From NCBI RefSeq assembly GCF_000725485.1, contig NZ_KL647033.1:62001-126000 (forward strand): a DNA stretch of 64,000 nt. The letters run 5' to 3'. Shown here piece by piece: positions 8,776-19,765 of this stretch (positions within the stretch are counted from its first letter, which is position 1; every line of letters begins with the position of its first letter). This DNA is from Nonomuraea candida. Its GTDB lineage: Bacteria > Actinomycetota > Actinomycetes > Streptosporangiales > Streptosporangiaceae. The notes beneath the pieces were generated by a model, which was not told the origin of the DNA, ran no database searches, and saw only the letters and a program-made list of their open reading frames with translations. The position numbers were made by a program, and so were the translations under genes.

Positions 8776-9405
8776 GGCGGTGGCCATGGAGATCGCCGCC
8801 TCGACCACCTTCCTGGTACGCGCGGCGTCCACGTCGTTCATCCCTGTGTGCACCACGGACACCAGCGTGTCCCCGACACGGGACAGGACGACGTCCATCG
8901 CGTACGGGTAACCGTTCAGCCGTCCGCTCAACCGCCCGGCCACGGACTCGTCGCCGGCGCCGCGTACCGTGAGGGGGCGCAGCCGCAGGTCGGTGCCGCT
9001 GGAGGTGCGCACGGCGCGGCAGGCCCCCATCGCCTCCGCCAGGTCGGCGAGGTGCCCCGCGGCCTCCTCGTTCGCATACCTGGCCAGCCCCACCCCGGCC
9101 TGCTCCCCCAGCCCGTCGCCCTGATAGCTGACGGCCGCCTGCGCGGTCAGCGCCTGCCCGGGCGCCCGCCCGCCGGCCGGCTCCAGCACGGCCCTGCAGT
9201 CCTTGTCCGCCTGCCCGAACGGCATCCGCCACGCCTGCTCCGGGCGCGCCGTGAAGCCGTCCGGCAGGGGCGGCTCCTTGCTGAGCGCCTCGCGCAACTG
9301 GGCCATGGCCCGGGCGTCGAGGAAGCTCTCCGCGCCCCCTCCTCCGCATCCCGCCAGGAGGCCGGCCACCAGCGCACAAGAGATGATCCCAGGTTTTCGT
9401 TTCAT
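8773..9405 (-). CDS. Predicted secreted lipoprotein, function unknown
   Basis: 210 residues. The start ATG at 9405 is supported by a strong upstream purine run (AAGGGGGGATC) and by the signal peptide it exposes, MKRKPGIISCALVAGLLAGC, with a lipobox at LLAGC (Cys20). The frame is open further upstream, but that extension crosses a terminator-like hairpin and is not coding. The mature part has no motif I recognise. It contains paired cysteines (KDCRAVLEP, GACRAVRTS) that could form a disulfide. It ends 10 nt before the deaminase-like gene and has its own upstream region. Confidence 0.75.
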   Translation of the reverse strand: MKRKPGIISCALVAGLLAGCGGGGAESFLDARAMAQLREALSKEPPLPDGFTARPEQAWRMPFGQADKDCRAVLEPAGGRAPGQALTAQAAVSYQGDGLGEQAGVGLARYANEEAAGHLADLAEAMGACRAVRTSSGTDLRLRPLTVRGAGDESVAGRLSGRLNGYPYAMDVVLSRVGDTLVSVVHTGMNDVDAARTRKVVEAAISMATA

Positions 9406-9739
9406 GATCCCCCCTTGGAGTGTTGCCTCCCCAAGAGACGAATGCGGCAATCCACCGGAGTGTCTACCAACACGCAAAAAGGGTGTTCCCCTCCGGTTTT
9501 CCGGACGAGAACACCCTTTACGCCGAGCAGCGTCCGACCGGGCTAGCAGGCCGGGACGCTGTCGTCCCCCCAGGATCGTCCTCCGGCCGCGAACCCCACC
9601 CGGCCTTCGGACTGTTTCCCCTTGTGACACCCACCGCACTGGATGTCGTGAGAAAAGAGTGCCGGACGCCGGTTGCAGACCGCTTGTAGAACACTTGCGG
9701 CTTCCGCCACCTTTGCCGCACCCGGGAGATGCGCGCGGC
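9406..9739. other. Intergenic region, 334 bp
   Basis: No gene is supported here. It holds the promoter side of the lipoprotein gene and a rho-independent terminator (9475-9520) for the phoH-ybeY-CNNM/CBS operon. The stretch 9521-9739 has lower GC than its neighbours in places (for example around 9640-9700) but no open frame with coding character. Confidence 0.6.
9475..9520 (-). terminator. Rho-independent terminator of the phoH-ybeY-CNNM/CBS operon
   Basis: On the minus strand an 11-bp stem (AAAGGGTGTTC pairing with GAACACCCTTT) encloses a second stem, TCCGG-AAAA-CCGGA, and is followed directly by a run of five T. It lies about 220 bp past the last gene of that operon. Confidence 0.85.
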
Positions 9740-11035
9740 TCAGTCGCGTTCGGCGGTGGCGGACACGACCGCGTCCTGCGGTGGCGTGACCCGCCGCACC
9801 ACCACCGTGCTGATGCGGTTGCGCCGCCCCGCCAGCGTCTCGGCGGTCAGCGACAACCCGGCCACCTCCGCCTGCGACCCCGCGATCGGCACCCGGCCCA
9901 GCGCGTGGGCCAGCAGCCCGCCCACCGTCTCCACGTCGTCGACCTCGATCTCGGTGTCGAACAGCTCGGCCAGCTCGTCCACCGGCATGCGCGCCGTCAC
10001 CCGCATCCCGCCGTCGGGCATGGCCTCCACGCGGGGCGCCTCCTGGTCGTACTCGTCGGTGATCTCCCCGACGATCTCCTCCAGGACGTCCTCGATCGTG
10101 ACCAGGCCGGCGGTGCCGCCGTACTCGTCGATGACGATCGCCATGTGGATCTGCCGCGCCTGCATCTCCCGCATGAGCTGGTCGATCGGCTTGCTCTCCG
10201 GCACGTAGGCGGCCGTCCGCATGATCGACTCGACCGTGTCCTTGCCGCCGCCCTCGCCCGCCTCGTGGATCTTGCGGGCGATGTCCTTGAGGTAGGCGAT
10301 GCCGATGACGTCGTCTTCGTTCTCCCCCAGCACCGGGATGCGGGAGAACCCGCTGCGCAGCGCCAGCGACAGCGCCTGGCTGATGGTCTTGCCGCGCTCG
10401 ATGAACACCATGTCGGTGCGGGGCACCATGACCTCGCGCACCAGCGTGTCACCCAGCTCGAACACCGAGTGGATCATCTCGCGCTCGTCCGGCTCGATCA
10501 CCCGGCGCTCCTCGGCCAGGTCGACCAGGTCACGCAGCTCGGCCTCGGAGGTGAACGGGCCGTCGCGGAAGCCCTTGCCGGGCGTGAGCGCGTTGCCCAG
10601 CAGGATGAGCAGCTTGGGCAGGGGGCCGAAGATACGGGTCAGGCCGTACACGATGGGGGCGCTGGCCAGCGCCACCGGCTCGGCGTGCTGACGCCCCAGC
10701 GTGCGGGGCATCACCCCGACCACCACGTAGCTGATCACGATCATCACGACCGCGGCCCAGACGTAGGCCCAGCCCTGGTCGTGCATGAGATCGATGAACA
10801 GCAGCGTCGCGATCACGGTCGCGACCAGCTCGCAGCTCAGCCGCAGCAGCAGGAGCAGGTTGAGGTAGCGCGGCGGATCGGTCACGATCGCCTGCAGCCG
10901 CGCCGCCCCTCGCCTGCCCTCGCGGGTGTACTCCTCCGCGCGCACCCTGGAGATGCGCGTCAGTGCCGTTTCCGCACTGGCGATCAGGCCACCAATGACC
11001 ACGAGGGCGATGGCCGACAACAACCAGGCGTTCAC
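9740..11035 (-). CDS. CNNM/CBS-domain membrane protein (CorC/HlyC family)
   Basis: 431 residues. The N-terminal CNNM (DUF21) membrane domain has segments such as [38 protein letters not shown] and [25 protein letters not shown] pair follows ([14 protein letters not shown] and [17 protein letters not shown]), then a CorC_HlyC domain ([20 protein letters not shown]). The family is linked to magnesium/cobalt efflux. The start chosen is GTG at 11035, which overlaps the ybeY stop (GTGA); the ATG at 11059 would overlap ybeY by 28 bp. It belongs to the conserved phoH-ybeY-CBS operon. Confidence 0.92.
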   Translation of the reverse strand: MNAWLLSAIALVVIGGLIASAETALTRISRVRAEEYTREGRRGAARLQAIVTDPPRYLNLLLLLRLSCELVATVIATLLFIDLMHDQGWAYVWAAVVMIVISYVVVGVMPRTLGRQHAEPVALASAPIVYGLTRIFGPLPKLLILLGNALTPGKGFRDGPFTSEAELRDLVDLAEERRVIEPDEREMIHSVFELGDTLVREVMVPRTDMVFIERGKTISQALSLALRSGFSRIPVLGENEDDVIGIAYLKDIARKIHEAGEGGGKDTVESIMRTAAYVPESKPIDQLMREMQARQIHMAIVIDEYGGTAGLVTIEDVLEEIVGEITDEYDQEAPRVEAMPDGGMRVTARMPVDELAELFDTEIEVDDVETVGGLLAHALGRVPIAGSQAEVAGLSLTAETLAGRRNRISTVVVRRVTPPQDAVVSATAERD

Positions 11036-11504
11036 CGCGGGTTGCGCACCTCCTGCCACGACTCGAGGAGCCGGGACTGCAGTCCGAACATCTCCTTGTG
11101 CTCCTCAGGCTCGGCGTGATCATAACCGAGCAGGTGGAGGATGCCGTGGGTGCACAGCAGCTCAAGCTCGTCGGCCGTGCTGTGACCCGCCTCCTCCGCC
11201 TGCCGGGCGGCCACCTGCGGGCAGAGCACGACGTCGCCGAGCAGCGCCGGGTCGGCGGGCCCCTCGGACTCGCCGCGCGCGCCGCCGCCGGGACGCAGCT
11301 CGTCCATCGGGAACGCCAGCACGTCGGTCGGCCCCGGCTCGCCCATCCACTTCTCGTGCAGCTCGGCCATGGCGTCCTCGTCGACCACCACGATGGACAG
11401 CTCGGCGAGCGGGTTGATGCCCATCTCGCCGAGCACGTGACTGGCCAGGGCGACGAGGCTCTCCTCGTCGACCCCCACGCCGGACTCGTTGTTGATCTCG
11501 ATGC

Positions 11505-11508
<4 letters not shown>
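11032..11508 (-). CDS. ybeY: Endoribonuclease YbeY, rRNA maturation factor
   Basis: 158-residue single-strand endoribonuclease acting in 16S rRNA 3' maturation and ribosome quality control. The zinc-binding catalytic signature is intact: [17 protein letters not shown] (H-x3-H-x5-H). The family stretch [12 protein letters not shown] is present. A Gly/Arg/Glu-rich loop ([14 protein letters not shown]) lies between them. It overlaps phoH upstream by 4 bases and the CNNM/CBS gene downstream by 4 bases. Confidence 0.97.
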
Positions 11509-13622
<2,114 letters not shown>

Positions 13623-13727
13623 GGGCAGGCCAGCGGCCTGATGCCTCCCGGTCTCTTTCGGAGTTCTTCTCCGCCCATCGTATCCGGGGCCAGGCCGATT
13701 GCTCGCGCCAATATCACCGCGTCCGGG

Positions 13728-14072
13728 TCATCCGGGCGGCCAGGTCAGGTCGCGCCCGCCGAGGACGTGGGCGTGCACGTGGAAGACGGTCTGCCCGGCG
13801 GCCGGCCCGGTGTTGAAGACGATGCGGTAGCCCTCCTCCGCCACGCCGTCGATGACGGCCACCTCGTGGGCGGACTTGAGCACCTCGTCGGCCAGCCCGT
13901 CGTCGGCCTGCGCGAGGGCGGCCGCGTCGGCGTGGTGCGCCTTGGGGATGACCAGCACGTGGGTGGGCGCCTGCGGCTTGATGTCGCGGAAGGCCAGGGT
14001 CCTGCCGGTCTCATAAACGATCTCGGCGGGGAACTCCTTGGCGACGATTTTGCAGAAGAGACAATCGTTCAC
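13728..14072 (-). CDS. HIT family protein (histidine triad nucleotide-binding)
   Basis: 114-residue HINT-like protein, probably a purine nucleotide phosphoramidase. The histidine triad HVHAHV is at residues 98-103. A CLFC pair near the N-terminus (Cys4, Cys7) may bind zinc with downstream residues. Other family stretches are FRDIKPQAPTHVLVIPKAH and GYRIVFNTGPAAGQTVFHVH. The start is GTG at 14072; TAGGGT on the minus strand lies six bases upstream, so the mRNA is probably leaderless. phoH follows after about 105 nt. Confidence 0.94.
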   Translation of the reverse strand: MNDCLFCKIVAKEFPAEIVYETGRTLAFRDIKPQAPTHVLVIPKAHHADAAALAQADDGLADEVLKSAHEVAVIDGVAEEGYRIVFNTGPAAGQTVFHVHAHVLGGRDLTWPPG

Positions 14073-14078
14073 GCGATC

Positions 14079-14084
14079 ACCCTA
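14079..14084 (-). promoter_or_regulatory. -10 box for the HIT gene (leaderless)
   Basis: Minus-strand TAGGGT, 6 nt before the GTG start at 14072. No Shine-Dalgarno sequence intervenes. Confidence 0.5.
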
Positions 14085-14239
14085 TCGAGCACGCGCGGCC
14101 GGCAAGTCCGTTGCGAATCGGTAATCACCTGTGTCGTGCGCGGGAAGATCAACGAGGTTAGGGTGAGAGGGCGAGACTTCAAGCGGAAAAGACGATTCAG
14201 GGTCGGGCGAGCGCCACCTGGCGAGGACACGACTGGGTA

Positions 14240-14863
14240 ATGCACCCTAACGAACCGGGGAAACCTCAAGAACCGGAAGAGCGTAAACCCATCGGGAAGG
14301 CCGCGCGTCCCACTGATGTGACCACCGAAACCCTTCTGGCCGACAGGTCGATGGGGGCGGTGCCGGTCGGATGGGATGCCGACATGGCCGTGACCGCGCT
14401 CTACAGCGCGCACTTTCGGTCATTGGTGCGTCTCGCTGTGTTGCTGGTGCGCGACATGGCAACAGCCGAGGAAGTCGTGCAGGACGCGTTCGTCGCCATT
14501 CATGGCGCCTGGCGCCGGTTGCGCGATCCCGACAAGGCGCTCGCCTACCTGCGTCAGTCCGTCGTCAACCGGTCCAGGTCCGTGCTGCGGCACCGCGCGG
14601 TCGTCGAGAAATATGCCCCGAAAGGTCTGCCCGACGCGCCGAGCGCCGAGAACGGCGCGATCGGCGAATTGGAGCGCTCCGCCGTCATCGACGCGTTACG
14701 CGCACTGCCGACCCGGCAGAGAGAGGCATTGGTCCTACGCTACTACGGTGACTTGTCCGAAGCTGAGATCGCCCACGCCATGGGCATCAGCAAGGGCGCG
14801 GTCAAGAGCCACACTGCGCGTGGCATGGCCGCCTTGCGATCGGTCCTGGAGAAGATGTCATGA
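14240..14863 (+). CDS. ECF-type RNA polymerase sigma factor
   Basis: 207 residues with sigma region 2 (LYSAHFRSLVRLAVLLVRDMATAEEVVQDAFVAIHGAWRRL) and region 4 (ALRALPTRQREALVLRYYGDLSEAEIAHAMGISKGAVKSH). It belongs to the SigE-like ECF group common in actinomycetes. An extra N-terminal 45 residues, rich in Glu/Pro/Lys, precede region 2. It overlaps the next gene, a single-pass membrane protein, by 4 bases (ATGA). The pair looks like a sigma factor and its membrane partner, possibly an anti-sigma factor. Target genes are not visible. Confidence 0.9.
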   Translation: MHPNEPGKPQEPEERKPIGKAARPTDVTTETLLADRSMGAVPVGWDADMAVTALYSAHFRSLVRLAVLLVRDMATAEEVVQDAFVAIHGAWRRLRDPDKALAYLRQSVVNRSRSVLRHRAVVEKYAPKGLPDAPSAENGAIGELERSAVIDALRALPTRQREALVLRYYGDLSEAEIAHAMGISKGAVKSHTARGMAALRSVLEKMS

Positions 14864-15513
14864 CCCAGCCCCCCGACGAGTACGGCGATCTGCTGCGCCG
14901 TGCGCTCCGCGCGGAGGCGGACGCGGTCGTGCCCTCGCCGGACGGACTGGAGGTCATCCGCGCCCGGATCGAGCGGCGCGGCGCGCGCAACCTGTTCTGG
15001 TGGCGGGCGGGCGCCGCCGCCGCGAGCGCGGTGCTGGTGGCGGGCGCGATCGTGATGGCGGTGCCGGGGCTGCGCTCGCAGGTCATCGACCCGAGGCCGG
15101 TGCAGGTCATCGACGACGAGTCCACCAAGGTCCCGTCCAACTCCTCCACCACCCGCTCGCACCAGCCGCCGTCGCGCGACCCGCTCCCGGTGCACTCCCA
15201 ACCGGTGGTGATCCCCGACACCCCTGAGCCGCCCTCGCCGCGTACGACCCCGAAGTCCGAGTCCACCAGCAGACCGTCCCCCTCGCCCACGCCGGCCGCG
15301 ACCGAGTGCCCCTCCCCGCAGGTGGAGGAGGCGACGCCGCCCGCCGACTGCCCCTCGGCCTCCCCCACGCCGACGCCGGCGCCGACCATGGAAGAGACCG
15401 GCGCGCCGCCCACGGAGTGCCCGCCCGAGGAGTGCCCGGCGCCCGACGAGGTGACCGAGACCCCGACCGACGGGGAGAGCCCGCTGCTGGACCACTCCCG
15501 GACGACGCCCTGA
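14860..15513 (+). CDS. Single-pass membrane protein, putative partner of the ECF sigma factor
   Basis: 217 residues. A short cytoplasmic N-terminus (MTQPPDEYGDLLRRALRAEAD) and one membrane helix (AGAAAASAVLVAGAIVMAVPG) are followed by a long Pro/Thr/Ser-rich extracellular tail. The tail has several ECP/DCP-type cysteines (ATECPS, PADCPSAS, PTECPPEECPAP). No zinc-binding anti-sigma signature is seen. Its role as an anti-sigma or sensor is inferred only from its overlap with the sigma gene. The Cys residues spaced along the tail could be redox-reactive or cross-linking. Its stop codon is repeated downstream by a 12-bp tandem repeat. Confidence 0.75.
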   Translation: MTQPPDEYGDLLRRALRAEADAVVPSPDGLEVIRARIERRGARNLFWWRAGAAAASAVLVAGAIVMAVPGLRSQVIDPRPVQVIDDESTKVPSNSSTTRSHQPPSRDPLPVHSQPVVIPDTPEPPSPRTTPKSESTSRPSPSPTPAATECPSPQVEEATPPADCPSASPTPTPAPTMEETGAPPTECPPEECPAPDEVTETPTDGESPLLDHSRTTP

Positions 15514-15541
15514 CCCGCGCCCTGACCCGCGCCCTCTGACC
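15507..15541 (+). repeat. 12-bp tandem repeat spanning the stop codon
   Basis: GCCCTGACCCGC occurs at 15507 and 15519, and a diverged copy starts at 15531. The first copy contains the TGA stop of the preceding gene, so stop codons recur at 12-14 bp spacing. Confidence 0.7.
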
Positions 15542-15606
15542 TGCCCGTCCCCCGGCCCGCGCGTCCTCTGATTCGGACGTCCGCACACGCCCGCGCTCTC
15601 TGCCCG

Positions 15607-15713
15607 CGCGCCTTCACCCGCACGCCCGTTCTCTCTGACCGTGCGCCTTCACCCGCACGCGCTCTCTCTGACCGTGCACCTTCACCCGCACGCCCGCTCT
15701 CTCTACGCGCGCG
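15607..15713. repeat. 33-35 bp direct repeats, three copies, intergenic
   Basis: CCTTCACCCGCACGC recurs at 15611, 15646 and 15679. Each copy is followed by a pyrimidine-rich CTCTCT stretch. The repeats fill most of the gap between the convergent sigma-partner gene and rsmE. I see no open frame or clear hairpin. Confidence 0.7.
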
Positions 15714-15728
15714 TCCTCGCGGCCTGGG

Positions 15729-16454
15729 TCACCAGCGTCCCGTGCGGGTGAGCAGGACCGCTGCCGCGGCCACGCCCGCCGTGGACGTCCGCAGGACCGT
15801 CGGGCCGAGCAGCACCGGAGTGGCCTTGGCGGCCGTGAACGCGGCCAGCTCCTCCTCCGAGACGCCCCCTTCCGGCCCCACGACCATCACGATGTCGCCG
15901 CCGGCGGGCAGCGCCACGGCGGACAGCGGCTCGGCCGCCTCCTCGTGCAGCACCAGCCCGAGCGCCGCCTCCGACAGCAACCGTTCGACCTGCGCGGTGG
16001 TGGCCAGGTCGGCCACCTCGGGGAGGTGGAAACGGCGGGCCTGCTTGCCGGCCTCGCGCGCGGTGGCGCGCCAGCGGCCCAGCGCCTTGGCGACCTTGTC
16101 GCCCTTCCACTGGGTGATGCTGCGCCCGGCCGACCAGGGCACGATCACGTCGACACCGGCCTCGGTCATCATCTCCACGGCCAGCTCGCCCCTGTCGCCC
16201 TTGGGCAGCCCCTGGACGACGACGAGGCGGGGCCGGGGCGCCTCGACCTCGTAGCGGCGCAGCACGTCGAGCCGGAGCGCGTCCTTCAGCGCCTCGCGCA
16301 CGACGCACTCGGCGACCGTGCCGGCGCCGTCGGTGAGGTCGACCCGCTCGCCGGCCCGCAGGCGGCGCACGGAGGCCGCGTGGCGTCCCTCGGGGCCGGT
16401 GAGGGTCAGCTCAGGACCGTCGAGGTCCTGAGCCAGGAAGACGGGCGCGGTCAC
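15729..16454 (-). CDS. rsmE: 16S rRNA (uracil-1498-N3)-methyltransferase RsmE
   Basis: 241-residue SPOUT methyltransferase. It has an N-terminal PUA-like domain ([23 protein letters not shown]) and the SPOUT core with [31 protein letters not shown], the SAM-binding loop [15 protein letters not shown] and the knot segment [12 protein letters not shown]. It methylates U1498 (E. coli numbering) in the 30S decoding region. The GTG start overlaps the dnaJ stop (GTGA). It is the last gene of the hrcA-dnaJ-rsmE operon, so it is probably co-transcribed under CIRCE/HrcA control. Confidence 0.96.
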   Translation of the reverse strand: MTAPVFLAQDLDGPELTLTGPEGRHAASVRRLRAGERVDLTDGAGTVAECVVREALKDALRLDVLRRYEVEAPRPRLVVVQGLPKGDRGELAVEMMTEAGVDVIVPWSAGRSITQWKGDKVAKALGRWRATAREAGKQARRFHLPEVADLATTAQVERLLSEAALGLVLHEEAAEPLSAVALPAGGDIVMVVGPEGGVSEEELAAFTAAKATPVLLGPTVLRTSTAGVAAAAVLLTRTGRW

Positions 16455-17590
16455 CGGCCGTTGAAGGCGTCACGCAGGCGGGAGAAGAAGCTCTGCTGCC
16501 CCGGCGCGAACTTGCCCGGCGGCCGCTCCTCGCCCCGCTGCTTGGCCAGCTCGCGCAGCAGCTCCTCCTGCGCGGCGTCGAGCCGGGTGGGGGTCTCGAC
16601 GTTGACGTGGATGAGCAGGTCGCCCCTGCCGGACTCGTTGAGCCGCTGCACGCCCCGCCCGTACATGGTGATGACCTGGCCGGACTGCGTGCCGGGTCGC
16701 ACGTCGATCTCTTCCGTGCCGTCGAGGGTCTCCACCGCGAGGATGGTGCCGAGCGCGGCGGCCGTCATCGGGATCTGCACCGTGCAGTGGAGGTCGTCGC
16801 CGCGCCGCTCGAAGATCTCGTGGGCGCGCTCGACGATCTCCAGGAACAGGTCTCCGGGCGGGCCGCCGCCGGGGCCGACCTCGCCCTCGCCGGCGAGCTG
16901 GATGTGGGTGCCGTCCTCGACGCCGGCGGGGATGCGCACCTTGATCGTGCGGCGGGTGCGCACGCGGCCGTCGCCCGAGCACTCCTGGCAGGGGTGGCGG
17001 ATGATCGTGCCGAAGCCGCCGCACTGCGGGCACGGGCGGGAGGTCATGACCTGGCCCAGGAACGACCGGGTGACCTGGGAGATCTCGCCGCGGCCGTTGC
17101 ACATGTCGCAGGTGTCGGGGTGGGTGCCGGGCGCGGCCCCGGCGCCGTGACACACCTCGCAGAGCACGGCCGTGTCGACGACCAGCTCGCGGGTGGTGCC
17201 GAACGCCGTCTCGCGCAGGTCGAGCTCGACCCGGATGGTGGCGTTGCGGCCCCTGCGGGCGCGCGAGCGCGGGCCGCGGGCGCCGGTGGCCGTGCCGAAG
17301 AAGGCGTCCATGATGTCGCTGAACGGGAAGCCCGCCCCGAAGCCTCCGGCGCCGGCTCCCGCTCCCGCGCCGCCGAAGGGGTCGCCACCCAGGTCGTACA
17401 TCTGGCGCTTGTTCGGGTCGGACAGCACCTCGTAGGCCTGCGTGATCTCCTTGAACCGCTCCTGGGTCTCAGGATCGGGGTTCACGTCGGGGTGCAGCTC
17501 GCGGGCGAGGCGGCGGTAGGCCTTCTTGATCTCGTCCTGACTTGCGTCACGGCGCACCCCGAGGGTGGCGTAGTAGTCGCTGTTTGCCAC
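16451..17590 (-). CDS. dnaJ: Molecular chaperone DnaJ
   Basis: 379-residue DnaJ. The J domain starts [22 protein letters not shown] and has the HPD tripeptide at 33-35. A Gly-rich linker (about 68-90) follows, then a zinc domain with four C-x2-C-x-G-x-G type repeats ([32 protein letters not shown]), then the substrate-binding C-terminal domain with [22 protein letters not shown]. It is co-chaperone of DnaK. It starts 11 nt after hrcA, which by established actinobacterial arrangement marks it as the second DnaJ copy (DnaJ2), outside the dnaK operon. Confidence 0.97.
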   Translation of the reverse strand: MANSDYYATLGVRRDASQDEIKKAYRRLARELHPDVNPDPETQERFKEITQAYEVLSDPNKRQMYDLGGDPFGGAGAGAGAGGFGAGFPFSDIMDAFFGTATGARGPRSRARRGRNATIRVELDLRETAFGTTRELVVDTAVLCEVCHGAGAAPGTHPDTCDMCNGRGEISQVTRSFLGQVMTSRPCPQCGGFGTIIRHPCQECSGDGRVRTRRTIKVRIPAGVEDGTHIQLAGEGEVGPGGGPPGDLFLEIVERAHEIFERRGDDLHCTVQIPMTAAALGTILAVETLDGTEEIDVRPGTQSGQVITMYGRGVQRLNESGRGDLLIHVNVETPTRLDAAQEELLRELAKQRGEERPPGKFAPGQQSFFSRLRDAFNGR

Positions 17591-17601
17591 TTATCGACCT
17601 C

Positions 17602-18615
17602 TTATGATGCAGCCAGGATCTGGCTGACGTAGCGTGCCACCGCGCGTACGGCGCCCATCGTCACGGGATAGTCCATCCTGGTCGGCCCCAGCACGCCGAG
17701 CCGGGCCAGTTGGTTGTCGCCAGAACCGTATCCGGTGGCGACGATGGATGTCCCCCGCAGATAGGGGTTTTCCGAGCCGATGCGCACGGTGAGCGCGGAC
17801 GGGGTGTCTGTGGAAGTCTCGCCGAGCAGCCGCATGAGGACGACCTGCTCCTCCAGCGCCTCCAGCACGTCGCGCAGGCCGGTGGTGAAGTCGGCGCCCG
17901 CGAGGTTGGCCGCACCGGCGAACACGATCTTCTCGTCGTGCCGCTCGACCAGCGTTTCGAGCAGCACCGACAGGATCGTCGCCGCCGCGGGCCGGTCTTC
18001 CGGAGCCAGCCGTTCGGGCAGGTCGGCGACCAGCTCGGGCACGCTGCTCAGGCCGCAGCCGTCGAGGCAGGAGTTGAGCACGGCGCGCAGATGGGCGACG
18101 CGCGTCTCGTCCACCACCTCGGGCAGCTCGACCACGCGCTGCTCGACGCGGCCGGTGTTGGTGATCAGCACGAGCATGACCCGACGGTCGTTCAGCGGGA
18201 CCAGCTCGACGTGCCGGACGGTCGAGCGGGTCAGCGTGGGGTATTGCACGACCGCCACCTGCCTGGTCAGCTGCGCGAGCAGCCGCACCGTGCGGAAGAC
18301 CACGTCGTCGAGGTCGACCGCGCCGGCGAGGAACGTCTCGATCGCCCTGCGCTCGGCCGCCGACAGGGGTTTGACCTGCGACAGCCGATCGACGAACAGG
18401 CGATAGCCCTTGTCGGTCGGCACCCGGCCGGCGCTGGTGTGCGGCTGGGTGATGTAGCCCTCCTCCTCCAGCGCGGCCATGTCATTCCTGACCGTCGCGG
18501 GGGAGACCTTCAGATTGTGGCGCTCGGCAAGCGCCTTGGAGCCCACCGGTTCGTTGGTGGACACGTAGTCTTCGACAATGGCGCGGAGCACCGCCAATTT
18601 CCGATCGTCGAGCAC
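17602..18615 (-). CDS. hrcA: Heat-inducible transcription repressor HrcA
   Basis: 337-residue HrcA, the repressor that binds CIRCE. An N-terminal winged helix is present ([40 protein letters not shown]), followed by [18 protein letters not shown] and the effector/dimer domain. GTG start at 18615 is preceded by GGAGGTGAGCAC, a strong ribosome binding site. A CIRCE operator lies 59 bp upstream, so the gene represses itself, and the operon hrcA-dnaJ-rsmE should be induced by heat shock. Confidence 0.97.
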   Translation of the reverse strand: MLDDRKLAVLRAIVEDYVSTNEPVGSKALAERHNLKVSPATVRNDMAALEEEGYITQPHTSAGRVPTDKGYRLFVDRLSQVKPLSAAERRAIETFLAGAVDLDDVVFRTVRLLAQLTRQVAVVQYPTLTRSTVRHVELVPLNDRRVMLVLITNTGRVEQRVVELPEVVDETRVAHLRAVLNSCLDGCGLSSVPELVADLPERLAPEDRPAAATILSVLLETLVERHDEKIVFAGAANLAGADFTTGLRDVLEALEEQVVLMRLLGETSTDTPSALTVRIGSENPYLRGTSIVATGYGSGDNQLARLGVLGPTRMDYPVTMGAVRAVARYVSQILAAS

Positions 18616-18673
18616 GTGCTCACCTCCTGCCTCTGTCTCTATCAGGAACGCGCCTCTAGAAGAAACGTGGTGT

Positions 18674-18700
18674 CTAGCACTCTGTGTTCCCGAGTGCCAA
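18674..18700 (-). promoter_or_regulatory. CIRCE operator overlapping the hrcA promoter
   Basis: Inverted repeat with 9-bp arms CTAGCACTC and GAGTGCCAA spaced by 9 bp, against the consensus TTAGCACTC-N9-GAGTGCTAA. On the minus strand the arms themselves supply TTGGCA and CTAGAC at 17-bp spacing. The HrcA operator may therefore coincide with the -35 and -10 boxes, so bound HrcA would block RNA polymerase directly. Confidence 0.9.
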
Positions 18701-18778
18701 GTGTACGGCTCTCGCCCACAAGGTGCGATAACACCGCGTCCCTCATCCTGCTTCTAGCATCTTCGAAGCGACAGGCTT

Positions 18779-18784
18779 CACACT
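18779..18784 (+). promoter_or_regulatory. Possible -10 box for the Pro/Gly-rich membrane protein gene
   Basis: CACACT lies 7 nt before the ATG at 18792 with no ribosome binding site. It is a weaker match to TAnnnT than the others in this window. Confidence 0.3.
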
Positions 18785-18791
18785 TGCCCAC

Positions 18792-19748
18792 ATGACCGAC
18801 AATTCACAGCCCCCGTCGTACGGCCCTCCGCCTGGACAGGAGCCTCACCCCGGTCAGCCACGACTTCCTCAGTACGGCCCCCAGCCCGGCTCCCAACCCG
18901 GTTACGGGCCCCAGCCGGGTTCCCAGCCGGGTTACGGCCCCCAACCGGGTTCCCAGCCGGGCTATGGCCCCCAGCCGGGTTCCCAGCCCGGTTATGGCCC
19001 GCAGCCCGGGTCGCAGCCGGGGCCGCCGTCCGGGCCGGGGCAGACGGCGCCGCACTGGCCTTCGCCGGCCGGGGAACGGCCGTACCAGCAGCCGGCGGCG
19101 CCGTACGGGCAGCCCACGCAGTTCGGCCCGCCACCCCAATACGGCCCATACGGCCCATACGGCGGCCAGCAGGCCCCGATCCCGCAACGGATCGACGCCG
19201 AAGCCGTCAAGCCCCGCCTGTGGTGGCTCGCGGTGCCCTGGGGGATATTCCTGGCGTGCGTGGCGGCCGGCGCGTTCGTGTTCGCGGGGGGCCTGACGGA
19301 CCTGGCGGACCTGGCCCCGACCAAGACGTTCGCGTCCGGCGAAAGCGTCACCGTGCCGATCGACCCGGCCGACAAGCCCGGCGTCTACATCGCGAGTGAC
19401 ACCCGCGTCACCTACGACTGCTCCATCTCCGGCGGCCCCGGCCAGGCGAGGCTCGCCAGGACCACGGGCAGCCGGACGGTCACGACGGGCGACGCCGTGT
19501 GGGAGCAGTTCCTCGTGATCAACGCGCCGGCCAAGGGTGACTACCTGCTCACCTGCACCAACCAGGAGCAGGCCACCGTACGGTACGGCGTGGGCCGCGA
19601 CGCCTTCTCCGCCGCGGACGGCATCGCGGGCGGGCTCGCCGGGCTGATCCTCATCCCCGGCGCCGGGCTGCTCGCCGCGATCGGCGGCACCATAGCCGTC
19701 CTGGTGCGCCGCAGGAGCGCGCGCAGGCGCCTTGCGGTCGGCGGGTGA
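18792..19748 (+). CDS. Membrane protein with repetitive Pro/Gly/Tyr-rich N-terminus
   Basis: 318 residues. Residues 1-125 are a low-complexity cytoplasmic region with about five copies of a ten-residue unit, GSQPGYGPQP. Two membrane helices follow: LWWLAVPWGIFLACVAAGAFVFAGG (about 137-160) and ADGIAGGLAGLILIPGAGLLAAIGGTIAVL near the C-terminus. Between them is an extracellular domain of about 100 residues with two cysteines (YDCSISGG, LLTCTNQE) that may pair. No named family is recognised. The Gly/Pro/Tyr repeats are typical of actinobacterial DUF4870/RDD-type proteins. Confidence 0.75.
   Translation: MTDNSQPPSYGPPPGQEPHPGQPRLPQYGPQPGSQPGYGPQPGSQPGYGPQPGSQPGYGPQPGSQPGYGPQPGSQPGPPSGPGQTAPHWPSPAGERPYQQPAAPYGQPTQFGPPPQYGPYGPYGGQQAPIPQRIDAEAVKPRLWWLAVPWGIFLACVAAGAFVFAGGLTDLADLAPTKTFASGESVTVPIDPADKPGVYIASDTRVTYDCSISGGPGQARLARTTGSRTVTTGDAVWEQFLVINAPAKGDYLLTCTNQEQATVRYGVGRDAFSAADGIAGGLAGLILIPGAGLLAAIGGTIAVLVRRRSARRRLAVGG
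18886..19018 (+). repeat. 30-bp coding repeats (GSQPGYGPQP)
   Basis: About four and a half in-frame units of 30 bp of the type GGTTCCCAGCCGGGTTAYGG encode the proline/glycine/tyrosine repeat of the membrane protein. Confidence 0.75.
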
Positions 19749-19753
19749 TTTGC

Positions 19754-19759
19754 TACGGT
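19754..19759 (+). promoter_or_regulatory. -10 box for the DUF3097 gene (leaderless)
   Basis: TACGGT followed by 6 nt and GTG at 19766. This spacing fixes the preferred start codon over the upstream GTG at 19745. Confidence 0.5.
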
Positions 19760-19765
19760 CCCCGT

